This document shows positions 1 to 13,194 of a DNA stretch of 64,000 nt, piece by piece; positions within the stretch are counted from its first letter, which is position 1, and every line of letters starts with the position of its first letter. This DNA is from Brassica napus (taxonomy: Eukaryota; Streptophyta; Magnoliopsida; Brassicales; Brassicaceae). Under the pieces are notes generated by a model. That model had not been told where the DNA came from. It saw nothing but the letters and a program-made list of their open reading frames with translations, and ran no database searches. The DNA lies in NCBI RefSeq assembly GCF_020379485.1, contig NC_063439.1, positions 15,939,188-16,003,187 on the forward strand, written 5' to 3'. The translations under genes and the position numbers were made by a program.

Positions 1-1035
1 CAAGAGACATACAAAGATGAGAAGGACTATTGGCAACAAAAGAGCAGAAACATGTGGTATTCTGCAAGGGATTCAAATACAAAGTTTTACCATGCCTTCA
101 CAAAACAAAGGCAATCTCGCAATCCGATTATCAGGTTCCACAACAAATATGGGAAATGGATAACAGATGAGATGGGTTATGAAAAAGTGAAAGTGGACTA
201 TTTGGATGAAATATTTAAATCTACTTGTCCTTTGGATTTTAAATATTTTTACAATAAATTCCGAGTACCATAACTAGTCAGATGGATGGCTGATTAATAG
301 CACTAGTTACATAAGAGAAAGTTTGACAAGCCTTATTTATGATGCATCCAGAAAAAGCATCAAGACCAGATGGAATGACACCGTTTTTTTCAGATTGCTT
401 GGAATATAATTAAGGCGGATGTTATTGAGTTAGTGAACACATTATTATGGACATGGAAATTGAACACAAGGTTAATTCTTATGAACATCTGCTTGATTCC
501 CAAAACGAAAATACAAGCAAAGATGACAGAACTAAGACCAATAAGTCTCTATAATCTAGGATACAAGATTATTTCAAAGGTTTAATGCCAGTGGCTGAGA
601 AACTGTCTACCGCATCTAATATCTGAAACTTAGTAGGCTTTTGTCTCAAGACATCTGATCTCAGATAATATTTTGATAGCGCAAGAAATGTTTCGTGGAT
701 TAAGGACAACAAATCATGAGAGAACAAATAATGGCGATCAGAACGGACATGAGCAAAGCTTATGATAGAATGGAATGACCTTTTGTACAAGCTTTACTTA
801 CAAAAATGGGGTTTGATGCTCAGTAGATGATAGAATGCATTACAGAGTGCAATACAAAGTCTTATTAAATGGCTAGAGGTCATATAAATCCTCAAAGGAC
901 TACATCAGGGGGACCTACTCTCCCATATACCTTTTTATTATGTGCATGGAGGCTTTGATCACCAACATCATGAAAGCTGAAAGAGATAATCTATAACAGG
1001 TTAAAAAGTAGCAAACGTATGTCCCATGCCATTCG
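1..1035 (+). pseudogene. LINE (L1-type non-LTR retrotransposon) reverse transcriptase fragment
   Basis: Three-frame reading gives a decayed plant LINE reverse transcriptase. The pre-RT segment at 52-273 reads RDSNTKFYHAFTKQR, then come pieces like LYNLGYKIISK near 550-585, SKAYDRM at 751-771 and a SPYTFLLCMEALI-type block near 920-965. Stops and frameshifts separate the blocks, so no product is possible. The 5' part lies outside the window. Similarity stops near 1035, just before the catalytic FADD region; that missing part matches the start of the LINE segment at 39174. In intact elements this protein copies its own RNA at a nicked target. The assignment rests on motif order. Confidence 0.85.
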
Positions 1036-1276
1036 AATCAGACTACTAGGAGGCTACATACCATCAATGCCCTACGCCAAGAAACAAATCTCGTTATCCA
1101 CTGAAATGCGAGGATAGGATCACAAATCCTTTAATATTAATCGGTCTCTCCAGGCTCCGAGCATTGAAGCAACCATTGAACAGCAATTAGATCCTTAGAC
1201 TATCTACGACTAGATCTCTACACCTGGGTTTATACATGGTCCAAGCCAAAACAACCCGAAAAATCACTAAAGAAGC
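1036..1276. other. Unassigned spacer
   Basis: About 240 bases between the LINE break and the hAT element. I see no open reading frame, no LTR terminus and no recognisable repeat. The same unassigned sequence resumes after the hAT element at 1727. Confidence 0.4.
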
Positions 1277-1718
1277 TAGAGATGGGAGTTTTAATCATTG
1301 CCCGCATGCCCCACCCCGTTCAAATTGCGGATGCGGGTTAAGATTATTTTAAGCAGGACGGGTGCGAGTCAGCCGAATTTGAGTCGCAAATATCCGCCAA
1401 CCCGCAAATTAAAAAAAAATTAAACAAATTCTTTAAAATATATAAAATATCATAAATATTTATATAATTTCAATCATAAATATATTATTTTAATATTATT
1501 TTTTATAAATTAATTATTATATATTAAAATAATTATTTTTAATATAATTAATATTACCCGCAGATTTGGCGGATTACATGCGGGTTTTGGCATGGCGAGT
1601 GCGTGTATAAAAGTTTTTGTTTCGGGTTATGCGGGTCAAATTTTTAAATCAAAAAAATAATTCAACCCACGGCGGGGCAGGGGGGATTGGGGCGGGTTGA
1701 CCCACAAACCCAACACTA
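1277..1718. mobile_element. Non-autonomous hAT transposon with 8-bp target duplication
   Basis: The ends are near-inverted: TAGAGATGGG at 1277-1286, and CCCAACACTA at 1709-1718 whose complement is TAGTGTTGGG, a hAT-like TAG-GTGGG terminus. The element is flanked by perfect 8-bp direct repeats AAAGAAGC (1269-1276 and 1719-1726), the hAT-type duplication length. GC-rich ends made of CCCGC/GCGGG words enclose an AT-rich core at about 1400-1560. At 442 bp with no ORF it must depend on a transposase supplied elsewhere. Confidence 0.88.
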
Positions 1719-1726
1719 AAAGAAGC

Positions 1727-2034
1727 GATGTCCTACTTACAATAAGCCTGCTGAGATAGAATGACTCTTGTCGACCAAAGGGCACATGTTATCTTCTGTT
1801 CGCCCACAAAATCAAAAGATAAGGACAAACTATTGGAGATAAATAATTCCGGAAGATATTACTCATGCTTCCGAGCGGGATGCATGCCTTCAAATTCATG
1901 CGTAGATAAATCCAAGCTCAAACCCGGCTCTATCCCTGCCTCCGGGTAGAATAGAAAACTTATAGTAAAGGGATTCTTCCAGTTCCGAATATGGAAGTCT
2001 CTAACCTAATTTTCGACTACGAACAGCCGTATAT
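1727..2034. other. Unassigned spacer
   Basis: Continues the sequence interrupted by the hAT element. A 62-codon open frame at 1761-1949 has no recognisable domain and is treated as chance. No other feature seen. Confidence 0.4.
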
Positions 2035-2107
2035 TATTAGAGCACAAGCTCAAGTCTATGAAGCCAGGCCCAAAACCCATATATATTAGGGTTCCCAGCA
2101 AGATAGT

Positions 2108-5100
2108 GATACCATAGATTTATCCACTTTTAGCCATGGTATATAGGTGTTTTAGAGTATATTATATGGGTTTGGAATATGTTTTAGAGTGTTTTCAGGT
2201 TCATGTACGTTTTGGAGAACTTTGATGATTTTGGGGCCTTTTAAGGTGAATAACTACACAGACGCGTCAGATGTTTAGATATGGATAGAAACCTTCCCGC
2301 GCTGCGATTGAACCCATATTTTGACACAAGATAGAAATTTGAGTTAACTTTCCAATCCATCGGTCCGAGATCAATCAGAATCATGTAGCAGAAGTTATGC
2401 CCATTTTACTAAAGAGTGGTACATCTGCTTCGCGAGAGGAAGCTGTCGAGGAGATGAAGGAATGTCGATCGATGATTGACCCTTAATATCAATCGATGGT
2501 GATCCCAAAAAAGGGTCCGAATATATTTCAAGACCGCCTTAATCCTAGAATCCACCAAAAATTACCAGAATACCCATGGACGATCTAAAACCCTATTTAT
2601 GTGTTTTCTAAGCCATTGTTGACGGCTACGCTTTCTTTTATTCAAAGTTAGGAGAGAAGAGATGAACTCCTTCAGAGTCCTCTTGGAACTCTTTTGGTTT
2701 CTTTATTTGGTTTATATTTTATATCTATTCAGCTTATGATTTCTGTGACAACTATTATGTCTGAGTAGATTGATCTGTTAGATTTAGGTTTTCTAGGGTT
2801 TAAATGAACTTGTGAATTATAGAATTGCTAGGTGATTTATTGTATCCTTCACATGATTGTCCTTACTGCTTGCCATCTACAGTAATTAACTAGGATCATG
2901 ATTCTAGGTGTTGACAACTACGAGAGTAGGCTCCTGATAATAATTATGTTGAGCTAGATTGTTAGATATATGCGAGAGCTTGTCTAGTTATCTAGTGAAC
3001 ATATCGATTAGGGCGATAACGCTTGTCTAAGGCAGCGTCGATCGACGATTATACCATAGCATCGATTGATGCTCGATCCATGTTAACATGCGAGAGCTAA
3101 AACACTGGACTTAGTCAATACATTAGACTGAGAGTGAGAGCTGGTCGTTTTTTGCATTAGATATCGAGTTCTAAGATCAAACCCTTAGCATCTATAGATT
3201 GAGTTCTTATAACCTGAATGAAACCCTAAGTCTATCAACCGTCCTTCCATCACAAATAAACTCTTGATTTACTGCATATTATTTATTATATTATTTGACC
3301 TAACATAGTCTGAAGCTAAATCTATTGTGTGAGATATCAAGTCTCTTTGGATACAATCCTCAAGTATTACATCAAACCTATTATTTGAGAGATTGTTCTC
3401 AAAGCCATTGGCAAAGCTTCGAGCACTCCTTATTGTTGAGATGATAGACAAATGAGAAGAGTATGTGGAGACTTTCACGAAAAATGAGCGATGAAGCTTC
3501 AAAGAATAGACACTGAGACTTGGTTTGGAGCAAGTTCTCATTCTCATCCACACTGAATAAGATCTCCAGAAGTCAAGCTAATGATTGAAAATAAGCGATG
3601 AGTGGGAGCAACCCACTGCTAGGTAAAAAAAAAGATGAACAGTGTCGAATGACACTGTAGCAGAGCCGTCGATCGGCACTGTAGCGGCATAACTTTTCAT
3701 CGCGAAAAAATAGAAGAAGAGAAGATCTAAGGAAGAAGACTTGATATACCAGTAGCGATCGACGACAACAGGCCATTGTCGGTCAACAGAGCATCACGAG
3801 TATCGATCCATCGCCACTTAACTGTGTCGATCGACGCTCACCATCAGCGAGCATGTATACCGTTTCTCCTTGTTAAATTTAGTACTTATGAATTATTTTC
3901 CCACAAATCTTATACTGTATAACATTGGGGACAATGTTGTTTAAGTCTGGGGGAGTTTCTATTGATATTGTGTTTTGTATTAAGTTTTATTTTAAGAGTT
4001 TTATTGAGTTTTATTGAGCCAAGAAGGGGATGATGAACTTTTTTAATTTTACTTATTATCTAACCACTCTTTAGCACCATTCTTTGAGGTTATTGACTCA
4101 AGGGTGTACTGAATGGAAACGCCAAAGTGGATCACCTGCCAATAACAACCATGCTAGTTGAGAAAGTCTGAAGGAACCAAAGTTGACTTCCGACCTTAAT
4201 AAACTCAACTTGCTTGTTTAGGGGCTTGGAATACATTGGATCAGATTCTTCTTGCAATTCTGGAAGGTAAACTATGTGTGTTACTAGTTCCCCTCTCTCT
4301 TCCCTTCAGTGTTAAAAGAATTAGAACATGACGTGGTGGTTACAACCATTAAAGCTTGATTCATAAAAATTTGAGAAAGATATAAAAGTCAAAAAGAAGT
4401 GAACATGATCTGGTATGAAAGCATGTCCAAATATCTCGGTCAATTAAAAAAAATAAAATAATACTTTTTAAATAAGGGAGACATTGACTGAGAGAAGTGA
4501 GAAGAGAGGAGGAAAAGAACTATAGAAGACTACTTGTGTGTTCAGATACTTGCTTGAGTAATAGTCCATGTGTCCTGTAATTGATACTCCCAAGATTCAG
4601 CCTACACATTTATATGCAGAAATGAGGTCAGTAGAGGGTATGTAAGGCGGAATCAGCTAAGCAGTGGGTTGGATGGTTTGGTTGCTAAGCTAAGGTCTAT
4701 TGGTTTGAGACTTGCCTAAGGCAGCGTCGAGCGACGCTTATACCATAGCATCGATCGAAACTCGATCCATGTTGACATGCGAGAACTGAAACACTGGACT
4801 TAGTCAATACATTAGACTCACAGCGAGACATTAGACTCACAGCGAGAGCTGGTCGTCTTTTGCATTAGCTATCGAGTTCTAGGATCAAACCCTTAGCATC
4901 TACAGATTGAGTTTTTATAACCTGAATGAAACCTTAAGTCTAGCAACCATCCTTCCACCACAAATAAACTCATGATTTACTGTTTATTATTTATTGCTTC
5001 ATATATTATTTGACCTAGCATAGTCTGAAGCTAAGTCTATTGTGTGAGATAACAAAACTCTATGATTAATCTTCAAATACTACATCGAACCTCTTATTTG

Positions 5101-5133
5101 AGAGAGTAATTTGAAGATTAATTTGGGCTTATG
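2108..5133 (+). mobile_element. Athila-like LTR retrotransposon remnant nested in the Copia LTR
   Basis: About 3.0 kb bounded by the duplicated word AGATAGT (2101-2107 and 5134-5140). It holds an AAGTCTGGGGGAG polypurine tract at about 3943-3955, which gives plus orientation. A direct repeat at about 2999-3330 and 4708-5060 shares TACCATAGCATCGAT, GAACACTGGACTTAGTCAAT-like text and CTGAATGAAACC. The word TCGATCGA recurs throughout. The same family occurs inverted at 55790-58018. No complete ORF survives. The Athila assignment comes from the protease ORF of that second copy. The terminal bases at the right end are not a clean CA. Confidence 0.6.
3943..3955 (+). other. Polypurine tract of the Athila-like element
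   Basis: AAGTCTGGGGGAG follows GTATAACATTGGGGACAATG-like text, the conserved pre-PPT block also seen (complemented) near 55960-56010 and 56235-56290. Such a tract primes plus-strand DNA synthesis in LTR elements. Confidence 0.6.
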
Positions 5134-5373
5134 AGATAGTTTTGATATATAACGGTTGTGTTATGTTTTGTGAAGAGTTAACTTTGCTATCGTAAAGAGC
5201 AGCTTCCTTTCCTTTTATGAATATCAATTTAGAATCATTCTGATCTTAAATGCAATCTAAAGATTCTTCCTTTATTTCTATTTTGCATCATAATAAAGCT
5301 CATTTGAATTATCTCTTTTGTGTTTCAATAAATTCTAAACACACAAATCTATCTTATTCTTAAAATATCTTCA

Positions 5374-5385
5374 TGGTATCAGAGC
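5374..5385 (+). other. Primer binding site (tRNA-iMet type)
   Basis: TGGTATCAGAGC immediately follows the end of the split left LTR. It is complementary to the 3' end of plant initiator methionine tRNA, and fixes the element's orientation and LTR boundary. Confidence 0.8.
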
Positions 5386-6695
5386 TGTTCATGGGTTTTT
5401 CTAATCAGCTTCACGTTCTTACAAGCAAACAAAAGACTATACTCCATTAAACTCACCAGCTTCACGCTCTCTTCAAATAGACCCAGACAAGAAGGAAAGC
5501 TATGTATTTTCAGCTTCTACTAGACATAAGAGTTTGGATCTGTGAAAAGGTACAAGAGCTGAGTTGCCCATCTTAAGAAGAACATGAAGAAGCTTGGTCA
5601 CGTCAACAAGGTTGCAGTAAAGCCTAAATCTTTGTTATCTTGTTCCTGAGGATTCATCATTTTTTATCTCCTCGGCAGAAGAAGAGAAGACACTGATTCA
5701 GACTGAGACAGTAGACTGAGAAACTGAGAAGCACTCACGAGAACAAAGCTAGAAGAAAGTTACGAATTTTGGATTGTGGACAGAAAATCAAGCTTTTCTA
5801 TCTCTTATCCAAGGTATCTTTCTTTTAGTTAGACCGTGGACTAAAGCTTGTTGCCATAGTTTGTTAAGAACAGTGATGGTCTGGTTCATTAGTATGGAAA
5901 TAAGAAGATGTGGTGAGTTATTCTAGTTTGGGTTAGCTTACGGCCATTCTAGATGTAAGTTTCTGTTGGGTTCAAAGAACATGATGAGTACACACCCACA
6001 GTTTGACAGAATGCCAAAAAGAAGTGCATATTCTAATTGGTTATTGGATGAAAGATATATAGTGGGTAGAATCCAAGTTGTTGTGGGAAGGTCCCTTTTG
6101 TTATCAGACAAATTTGATGAGTTACACGGGCCACACAAGAATCCAGACTCTTTGTAAGAAAGAATGTCACGATGTACCTTTGAGTGAGATCGACTAAGCT
6201 CTCCAAGTTCAAGAGAAACTTCTGAGTGAAGCCATGCGATATTCTCCAAGTATAGACCATAGATTCCTTATATATGGTGAACTGAAGATTACACCTATAG
6301 CTCCATGTGATCATGCTTCCACTACTTATTCCACCAAGCCATCTGCATTTGAGGTGCAAACTTGGCATCTTGCATTTACCGACGCCAAATTTGCAAGAGA
6401 GTTTTAGAGCACAATCCCAAGTCTATGAAGCCAGGCCCAAAACTCATATATACTAGAGTTCTCAGAAAGATAGTTTTGATATATAAAGGTTGTGTTATGT
6501 TTTGTAATGAGTTAACTTTGCAGCTTCCCTTTCCTTTTATGAATATCAATTTAGAATCATTTTGATCTTGAAGGCAATCTAAAGCTTCTTTCTTTATTTC
6601 TATTTTGCATCATATTAAAGCTCATTTGAACTATCTCTTTTGTGTTTCAGTAAAGTCTAAATTCACAAATCTATCTTGTTCTTAAAATATTTTCA

Positions 6696-7953
6696 TATAT
6701 AAGGGGGACCAAACCCTAGAACAAGAGTTCAACTATTCCATACACAAGTATTAGAGCTAATTGACTAGAACTAGAGTTTATACATTAAATTTGTAGTTCT
6801 GGCTCTAAGATCAACAAAACATTACTTTTGTCTCTTTTTCTACTTGTTATTCACTTACTTTACGTTTCCGTATTACCCATAAAGTACATGCACTAATTTA
6901 CCCAAACAAGAACCATATGCAAGGGAGATGTTAAACAAAATTTTCTTAACACCTAAACAAGTATAATGAAAGTGATTAAAATTATTTGTTAAATAATTAT
7001 AATAGTAATTGTATATATTTTTAAAAAATCAATACTGAACTTTTAAAATAAAATATGTACACAGATCTAATAAAATTATATAAAATTTAAAATACATAGA
7101 TTATAAAAGTAATTATATTTTTGCTTAAATAAAATTTGTAAGAAAGTTAATTTCGCTCTTTGAATCGCAGATCAAAATCTAGTCTAAACTATTAAAGTAG
7201 AAGTACAAATAAAAGATACTTCTTAAACTTTTAATTTATTTACAATGGAATGCCACTAAAATTATTAATAAAACTACATTTAAATATTCTTTGTCTTTTT
7301 CTATTTAATTAATGAATTTTCCTAATTAGATTTTGAACTAAAAATTCGGCTATAATTACTTCAGAAAATCAATGTTCTACATTACTCTCATACAGTCGGT
7401 CTCAATGATATACATAAATGTTCGTCACTGTCAAATGTTCAGTATACTCCTTGACTAGATGATAATCCGCGCCATGTATGGAATGAGTGACCAAAAGAGA
7501 TTATTACTTTTAATCTACTGATATAAGGAATTTTAAAGTTATACCCACAAATATTAGATCTAATTAAATATATAGTCTTCAAAGACTTCAAATCGGAAAT
7601 GGAGTTAAAGCTAGCCATGTGTTTGCTCGGGAGAATTTTTTGGTATAGAAGTTCGAGAAGAAGGGTGTGATGTTTCGATGCGTTGTACACAACGTATTTA
7701 TATTAAGAACAAAACGCAAGACTCGGGTTAATGACATAAAATCAAATCGCCGTAATTAGAGATAATACTACCCATTTAATTTCACATAATTTACGCTCCA
7801 AAACATTATTAAAGCTTACCTTAAATTTGAAAACATAATCAAGCTTCCTTTTTATATGACAAATTTAATAAAATCAATAAAAGTAAAATTATTATTTAAT
7901 TCCTAAAAAATGAATTCATAATCTAACTTCCTAAAAGGATCTACTGATACTAT
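6696..7953. other. AT-rich intergenic stretch
   Basis: No gene recognised. A Helitron-5'-like word (TCTAAACTATTAAAGTAGAA) occurs near 7187 without a nearby partner end. The 83-codon minus-strand frame at 7439-7690 shows no domain and is treated as chance. Confidence 0.45.
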
Positions 7954-8330
7954 GATGGGTGCAATGTCTATTCGCAGGAGTCTATCACCTTTACATGCAG
8001 AATGTGAAGCTTTGATATGGGCGATGGAGTGCATGAAGACCCTACATATCTGAGATATGATATCTCAGAGGTGGTGTTTGCAACCGACTGCTCACAATTG
8101 GTGAAGATGGTGTCTACACCAACAGAATGGCCGGCATTCACTACTCACATGGAAGAGTTTCTACGATGTAAGGATTACTTCCCCAACTTCCTCATTCAAC
8201 ACATTCCAAGGGCACAAAACACAATGCCAGAAAAACTAGCACGAGGTGCTAGAGACCTGCCTTCTGCTATGGTTTATGTTGATTCAGTTCCACCAAGATG
8301 GCTCTCGCATCCGGAACCGGTTTAGTTTAG
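7954..8330 (+). pseudogene. LINE RNase H domain fragment
   Basis: Reading plus-strand frames gives SPLHAECEALIWAMECMK (from about 7984) and then, after a frameshift near 8035-8045, FATDCSQLVKMVS ... FLIQHIPRAQN ... ARGARDLPS ending by 8323. This is the C-terminal RNase H of a plant LINE; the acidic E of AECEAL and D of ATDCSQ match the usual catalytic positions. Similar text lies at 40890-41180. The fragment has no upstream RT here and cannot be functional. Confidence 0.8.
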
Positions 8331-9425
8331 TTTCTTTTGTTGAAAAAAAAAATGGGGGTGAGATGATTACCTAGAAGGCCAAACAGCTTTTAAAGGCTAA
8401 TTCGTTTAAACTATATAAAATAAAACATAATAGACCAATTCGTTTAACAAATATATTTTTATAGGTAAATTCGTTTAAAATATATAATCTAAATTAGATA
8501 GATTTTTTGAGTAATACAGCTTTCTATACATAAACATAAATGATTAGTTTGCCTGTAAGTTGGGAAAATAAAATATGTTACCAGTTTAAGTGTAATAGAG
8601 TTCATTTAGAAAGGAAAAGGATACTTTTATGTGTATATTCTGTGATAAAGGTATTGCTACCAATTAAAGCCAATATGTTCCTCCTCATTCAAAAGCTAAC
8701 CTTTAAAATGTATGTATTCATATACATACACATATAAGGAAAGCTTTTAGTTTACCTCTTGACCAAGTTAGATCCCCTCATCAAGTTTCGCAAATGACCG
8801 AAATTATGGTTTAAACGGAAAACTGTTATAGCATGTTTATATTGTTCGAGATATCTTATTCAAAAACATTCACCATGAAATAAAAATTAATATGAAAAAC
8901 CATACAAATATCAATGTATGAACCAATAAATGTTTTTTCTTTCAAAAAAAAAATTAACCAAAGAAATGACACAGTATAGATATTATGTTAGTTAACATTG
9001 AAATTAAAAAAAAAATGGACTCACACCCAAAAAAGGAGTGCTATCATGTTAGGTATATTAAAAATGCATGGTGAGACAGAAGACAATACATATAATCTAT
9101 ATATATTCCAGGACACACAACTTTCTTTTCTCGTAAGCTGAATTATGTAGTACATTTTTTTAAAAAAAAATTACATTTACAATCCCCTTTTTATATAACA
9201 TATGCATATCATGTGAAAATTATAGAACCTCCTATATGATGAATATGTGTAAAAACCAATACAATATTTTTTGTCTCAATAATAAATACGAAATTTTATT
9301 ATTGGTCAATATTTTTGATGAATATATGGAAACTAATAATGAATATGTATTAACTTATTTGCCTAATTTGCGCAACCATAGTACCACGCATTAAACCTCA
9401 CATGGTCTTTTGTCTTTTTAGTCCC
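8331..9425. other. AT-rich intergenic stretch
   Basis: No ORF with domain character, RNA gene or clear terminal repeat was seen. Several poly(A) and poly(T) runs are present. Confidence 0.4.
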
Positions 9426-9429
9426 ATTC

Positions 9430-10020
9430 AGATATTTCTAAATTTTGGTTTGGGTTCGGTTCGGATCTTTGCGGTTACAGTTCGGGTTCGGATAATCCAT
9501 TTAAATGATTTTTAAAAATTAAAAATTTATTATATACTTTAAATTTCTCGAACTCTATAAATAAAATAATATATTACATATAAATTTGAATATCATATGT
9601 CAAAATACCTAAACTTAACATATAAATTGGTTTGGTTTGAATATTTTGATAGAGAATCAATAGACATTTCAAGTATTTTTGGTGTTTTGAGTATATTTTA
9701 TCTATTTTATACATTTACTTTTGACTATTTGTATATATTTCCAAGTATTTTAGACAACTTAAAAATATCTTATATATTTTAGATGTTTTTTAATATACAT
9801 TAAAACTAAAAATAATTAATATATTTAGGTATATAAATCTATTTCGGATACATTCAGATATCCAAAATACTTCAGTTCGGATCAGGTTCGGTTTCGGCTC
9901 TCTGGATGCCAAAATTTTGAACCCGTTTGGATATTTAATCAATTTCGGTCCAGGTTCACTACTACTTTTTCGGATCGGATTCAGTTCGGTTCTTCGGATT
10001 CGATTTTTTGCCCAGCCCTA
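9430..10020. mobile_element. hAT-like non-autonomous element, one end visible
   Basis: The right end TTTTTTGCCCAGCCCTA at about 10004-10020 reads TAGGGCTGGGCAAAAAA on the minus strand, a hAT-type terminus. The body is full of GGTTCGG / CCGAACC words at both ends around an AT-rich core. No matching left terminus was found, so the left boundary is approximate and the copy is probably truncated. Confidence 0.5.
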
Positions 10021-11099
10021 AATATAACATACAACTTTCTTTTAATATAAACCATAACAATTTATTTTTGTACCCCAATCAATATATTCATATGTATATA
10101 TTTATCTATATTATTAAAATTGAAGTACAAATGTAAATTATTTTGAAACATGGGTAGCAGTATAAATGAGAATTATTCTGAAACATGGATAGCAGTACAA
10201 AATAATATTTGCCTATTTAAAATATTTTTTACTAATTTTCATTCTATTTTTAATCAATTTTAACCACTTTATTTATTATTTTTACTAAATAAATTGACAT
10301 ATTTATTACAAAAGTACAAAACAAAACTTATTTGTTTTCAATTATTTATTTTATCTTTTACATTCATAATCTCACATTTTTATCTACTTCATTAATTATA
10401 TTTACTAAAATATTTTGACAGCATTTATTTACATATTAACTATAATAATTTGACATATGTAAATGAAATTACTCTATTTGTTTATACAATCAGTTAGATA
10501 TAGATGTGCAGGTACCTATTCAGCTACGAGTTATTTCTTTTAGGTATCTGGTTTTTTGAGTTTTGAAACTAGGCTTCATTCGGGTATTATAAATTTCCAT
10601 GTGGGTTTCGAATCGGTTCTTCACAAGTCAAGATGAATTCAGTTTTGAGGCCGGTTCGGATATTTGTACCAAAAGTTACAATATTAACCGATTCAGTTTG
10701 AGTATTTTGAATTCAAAATAAATCATAACACTACTAAAAGGCAGATAGCAAGCTCTATGAGCCTGTCCACATAGGACCAGAAAATCCTCCAATGGGGTGG
10801 GTTCTATTCTCCACGTCAGCACACGAAATTGGATAGGTTTGGGCCCTCCCACCTACGAGTTGGGTTTGATTATTACGTTTGGGATTGATTATTAAGTGCA
10901 TACAAGTTCGGCCGAATCTCCATTAATTGTTAACGTGTTTTTAATTTGGTTTGGTTAGGTAATGCTACAAGTCCAATAAAAAATCAATTTATCTGCAAGC
11001 CCATTGTAGCCCAAACAAATCAAAATTCTGCGTTTAATGTTCAAGTTGATGAGGTTTGGAGTCGTCTCCATATTTGACGATTCAACATATCTCTCTTCG

Positions 11100-11580
11100 C
11101 CGTAAAAAAACACCAAAACTCATTCTCAGAACTTTCGACCTCCCCTATATCTTCATGTCCATCTCTTCCTTACCTTCCGTTCAACGTTTCTGTAACCTAT
11201 ACAATGAATCTTCAGTTTACATCTAACTCATTACCTCCAAAAAACTCTCTGTCTCCCTCCTTTACAATCAAAGCTTCATGCGTTTTAAAACCGAAAACAC
11301 CTCATACCCTATAAATAGGAGAGGGTTGAGAGTGGAATCAAGCATCACCAACACGCTTTCTCAGTTGATTTTCTCTTGAAACCCTACAACCCCCCTAAGA
11401 AAATGACCAATCAACAGAGAAAAACGAAGAATCAAGAAAAAACCAATAATTTATTTATCCATAGCCGACGTATACGATGCTCTTCATTCATTCGATCTCC
11501 ACTTCGCTGGCTAAAAGAAAACCAAAATTTCAAGTTTTCATTAATTTTACTTAAAATAGAACATACTATAAAATAACAAA
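11100..11580 (+). other. Promoter-like insert inside the Helitron region
   Basis: CCTATAAATAGG (about 11309-11320) is a good TATA box, followed by CT-rich leader-like text and an ATG at 11403 with a 57-codon frame lacking any known domain. GC content is higher than in the surrounding DNA. It could be a captured gene 5' end, which Helitrons often carry, but I cannot name a donor gene. Confidence 0.25.
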
Positions 11581-13148
11581 ACAAGATGACTAAGAAAAAT
11601 TAACTGCCCAAACAAATACTAGACAACCCAGATAACTAAATGGACATTAAAAATCAATCAACATCATTAAAAAATATCGAATCTAAAGATATCTTCATCT
11701 CCTTAACTATGTTTGTTGCACTATATATTCTTCTTTTATAGCCAATATAATACACTTTAATATATATATATATATATATTATACTCTCAAATCTCAATAA
11801 TGATAAAGTAATTAACATTTACATGCAAAAACACTTAATTTATTAAGTTAATGTTGTAGAAAAGAGGAACAGATAATAAAAAACATACATAACACATTTG
11901 TAACAAATTAAAATATATAAGTCAGCAGTTGGGTGTAGCGCAAGAAAAACTCTACGATTTAAGCCAATTTTAGCATTCTCTTAGAGTGTACTTCATATGA
12001 TATTTTCAGATAAACATCATAAAACGTTTAACTAACTAATTGAATACATTGTGTTTAATTTGTTAAAAAATAAAGAAATCATATTTATAAATAAAAACTT
12101 AAATTCAGTAAAAATAAAATTAAAAATTATCTTAAGAGTTACTTTGATGTCTACTCTAAATGTTTTGTAAAATTGATATCAAAATAAATTAAAATAAAGT
12201 TATGTCAAAACATTTGTCAGAACATACAAGATTTGTATATACTAAATAAAGTAAATAATTAATGAAACTTTGTGGCTTTTAGTGTGTACCACTGAAACAA
12301 ATCAGCATATACTATTAAAGTAAAAATTAAAATATGTTTGTATCTTTTGATTAGCTCATTACAAATACTTTTCTGAGAAGTTTTTTAGGATGACCTAGAA
12401 TTTTTTTTGTTATAAATATAGCATTCAAAGGTCAAAATGACAAAAAGAGATTTCATTAAAAGATAAATAGACATTTATACTTCTATGGTTAACTAATATA
12501 GAATTATGGTTTAAATTAGTGGGGTGTGTACATGAATTTTCTTTAAAACAAACTACACAATTTTAACATAAATGTTTTTAGTTTCAGTAATAATTTGGGA
12601 TTTCAAGTTAAAATATTGAAAAATATGAAAAAAAAAAAATTTCGAATTCAAAAATAAAAATTATTATTGTATTTTTATTTAAATAATTATTATATTTAAA
12701 TCTATAAAATAAAGGTAGAATAGTCTTTTACTTCTTTAATGAAACATGTTTTAGTCATGTTCCTCTTTGTGAGTTATTAAATCTTAAAAGAGTAATTTGA
12801 GAAATTTACAGTAATTCTTTTAGTTGTTATTTCCAGTCTATCATATATATACCGTTAGATTAATTTTCCATCATTTATTTATAATGTTATACCAAATAAT
12901 TTTGTGTAAAGTTCAATTTAGTCACCATTCAATGCATTATGAAATAATTTTCTGTAAAGATCAATTTAGGTTAGAACATCACCAATCGATGCAATATGAG
13001 AAAGTTTTTCAAATCTCGAAAAATTTATATTCTGATTTCCGCTATTTTAACTTCATTTTAAACTGTTTAATAATTAATAATTAATTTAAGAGTGTAAAAT
13101 AGTAATGGAAGTATGTTTCTACTCAAACATACAAACAATATTGCAATG

Positions 13149-13190
<42 letters not shown>
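13149..13190. repeat. (TA)n microsatellite
   Basis: An uninterrupted TA run of about 20 units. The YIYIYI frames across it on both strands are artefacts of the repeat. Confidence 0.9.

Positions 13191-13194
<4 letters not shown>

Larger units (their letters stand above)
2035..6695 (+). mobile_element. Degenerate Copia-type element, left LTR split by a nested insertion
   Basis: The right LTR-like copy lies at 6402-6695. Its first ~75 bp match 2035-2107 (AGAGCACAA ... GAAGCCAGGCCCAAAA ... AGATAGT). Its remainder matches 5134-5373 (TTTTGATATATAA ... TTAAAATATCTTCA). Directly after 5373 is TGGTATCAGAGC, the standard plant initiator-tRNA-Met primer binding site. The left LTR is therefore present in two pieces separated by foreign DNA at 2108-5133. 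The internal region 5386-6401 has no convincing gag or pol, so this is a small non-coding derivative. Confidence 0.75.

Noticed and set aside
5938..6368. Two overlapping minus-strand frames of about 100 codons
   Set aside because: No recognisable domain; they lie inside a plus-oriented non-coding Copia derivative and share codons in different frames.
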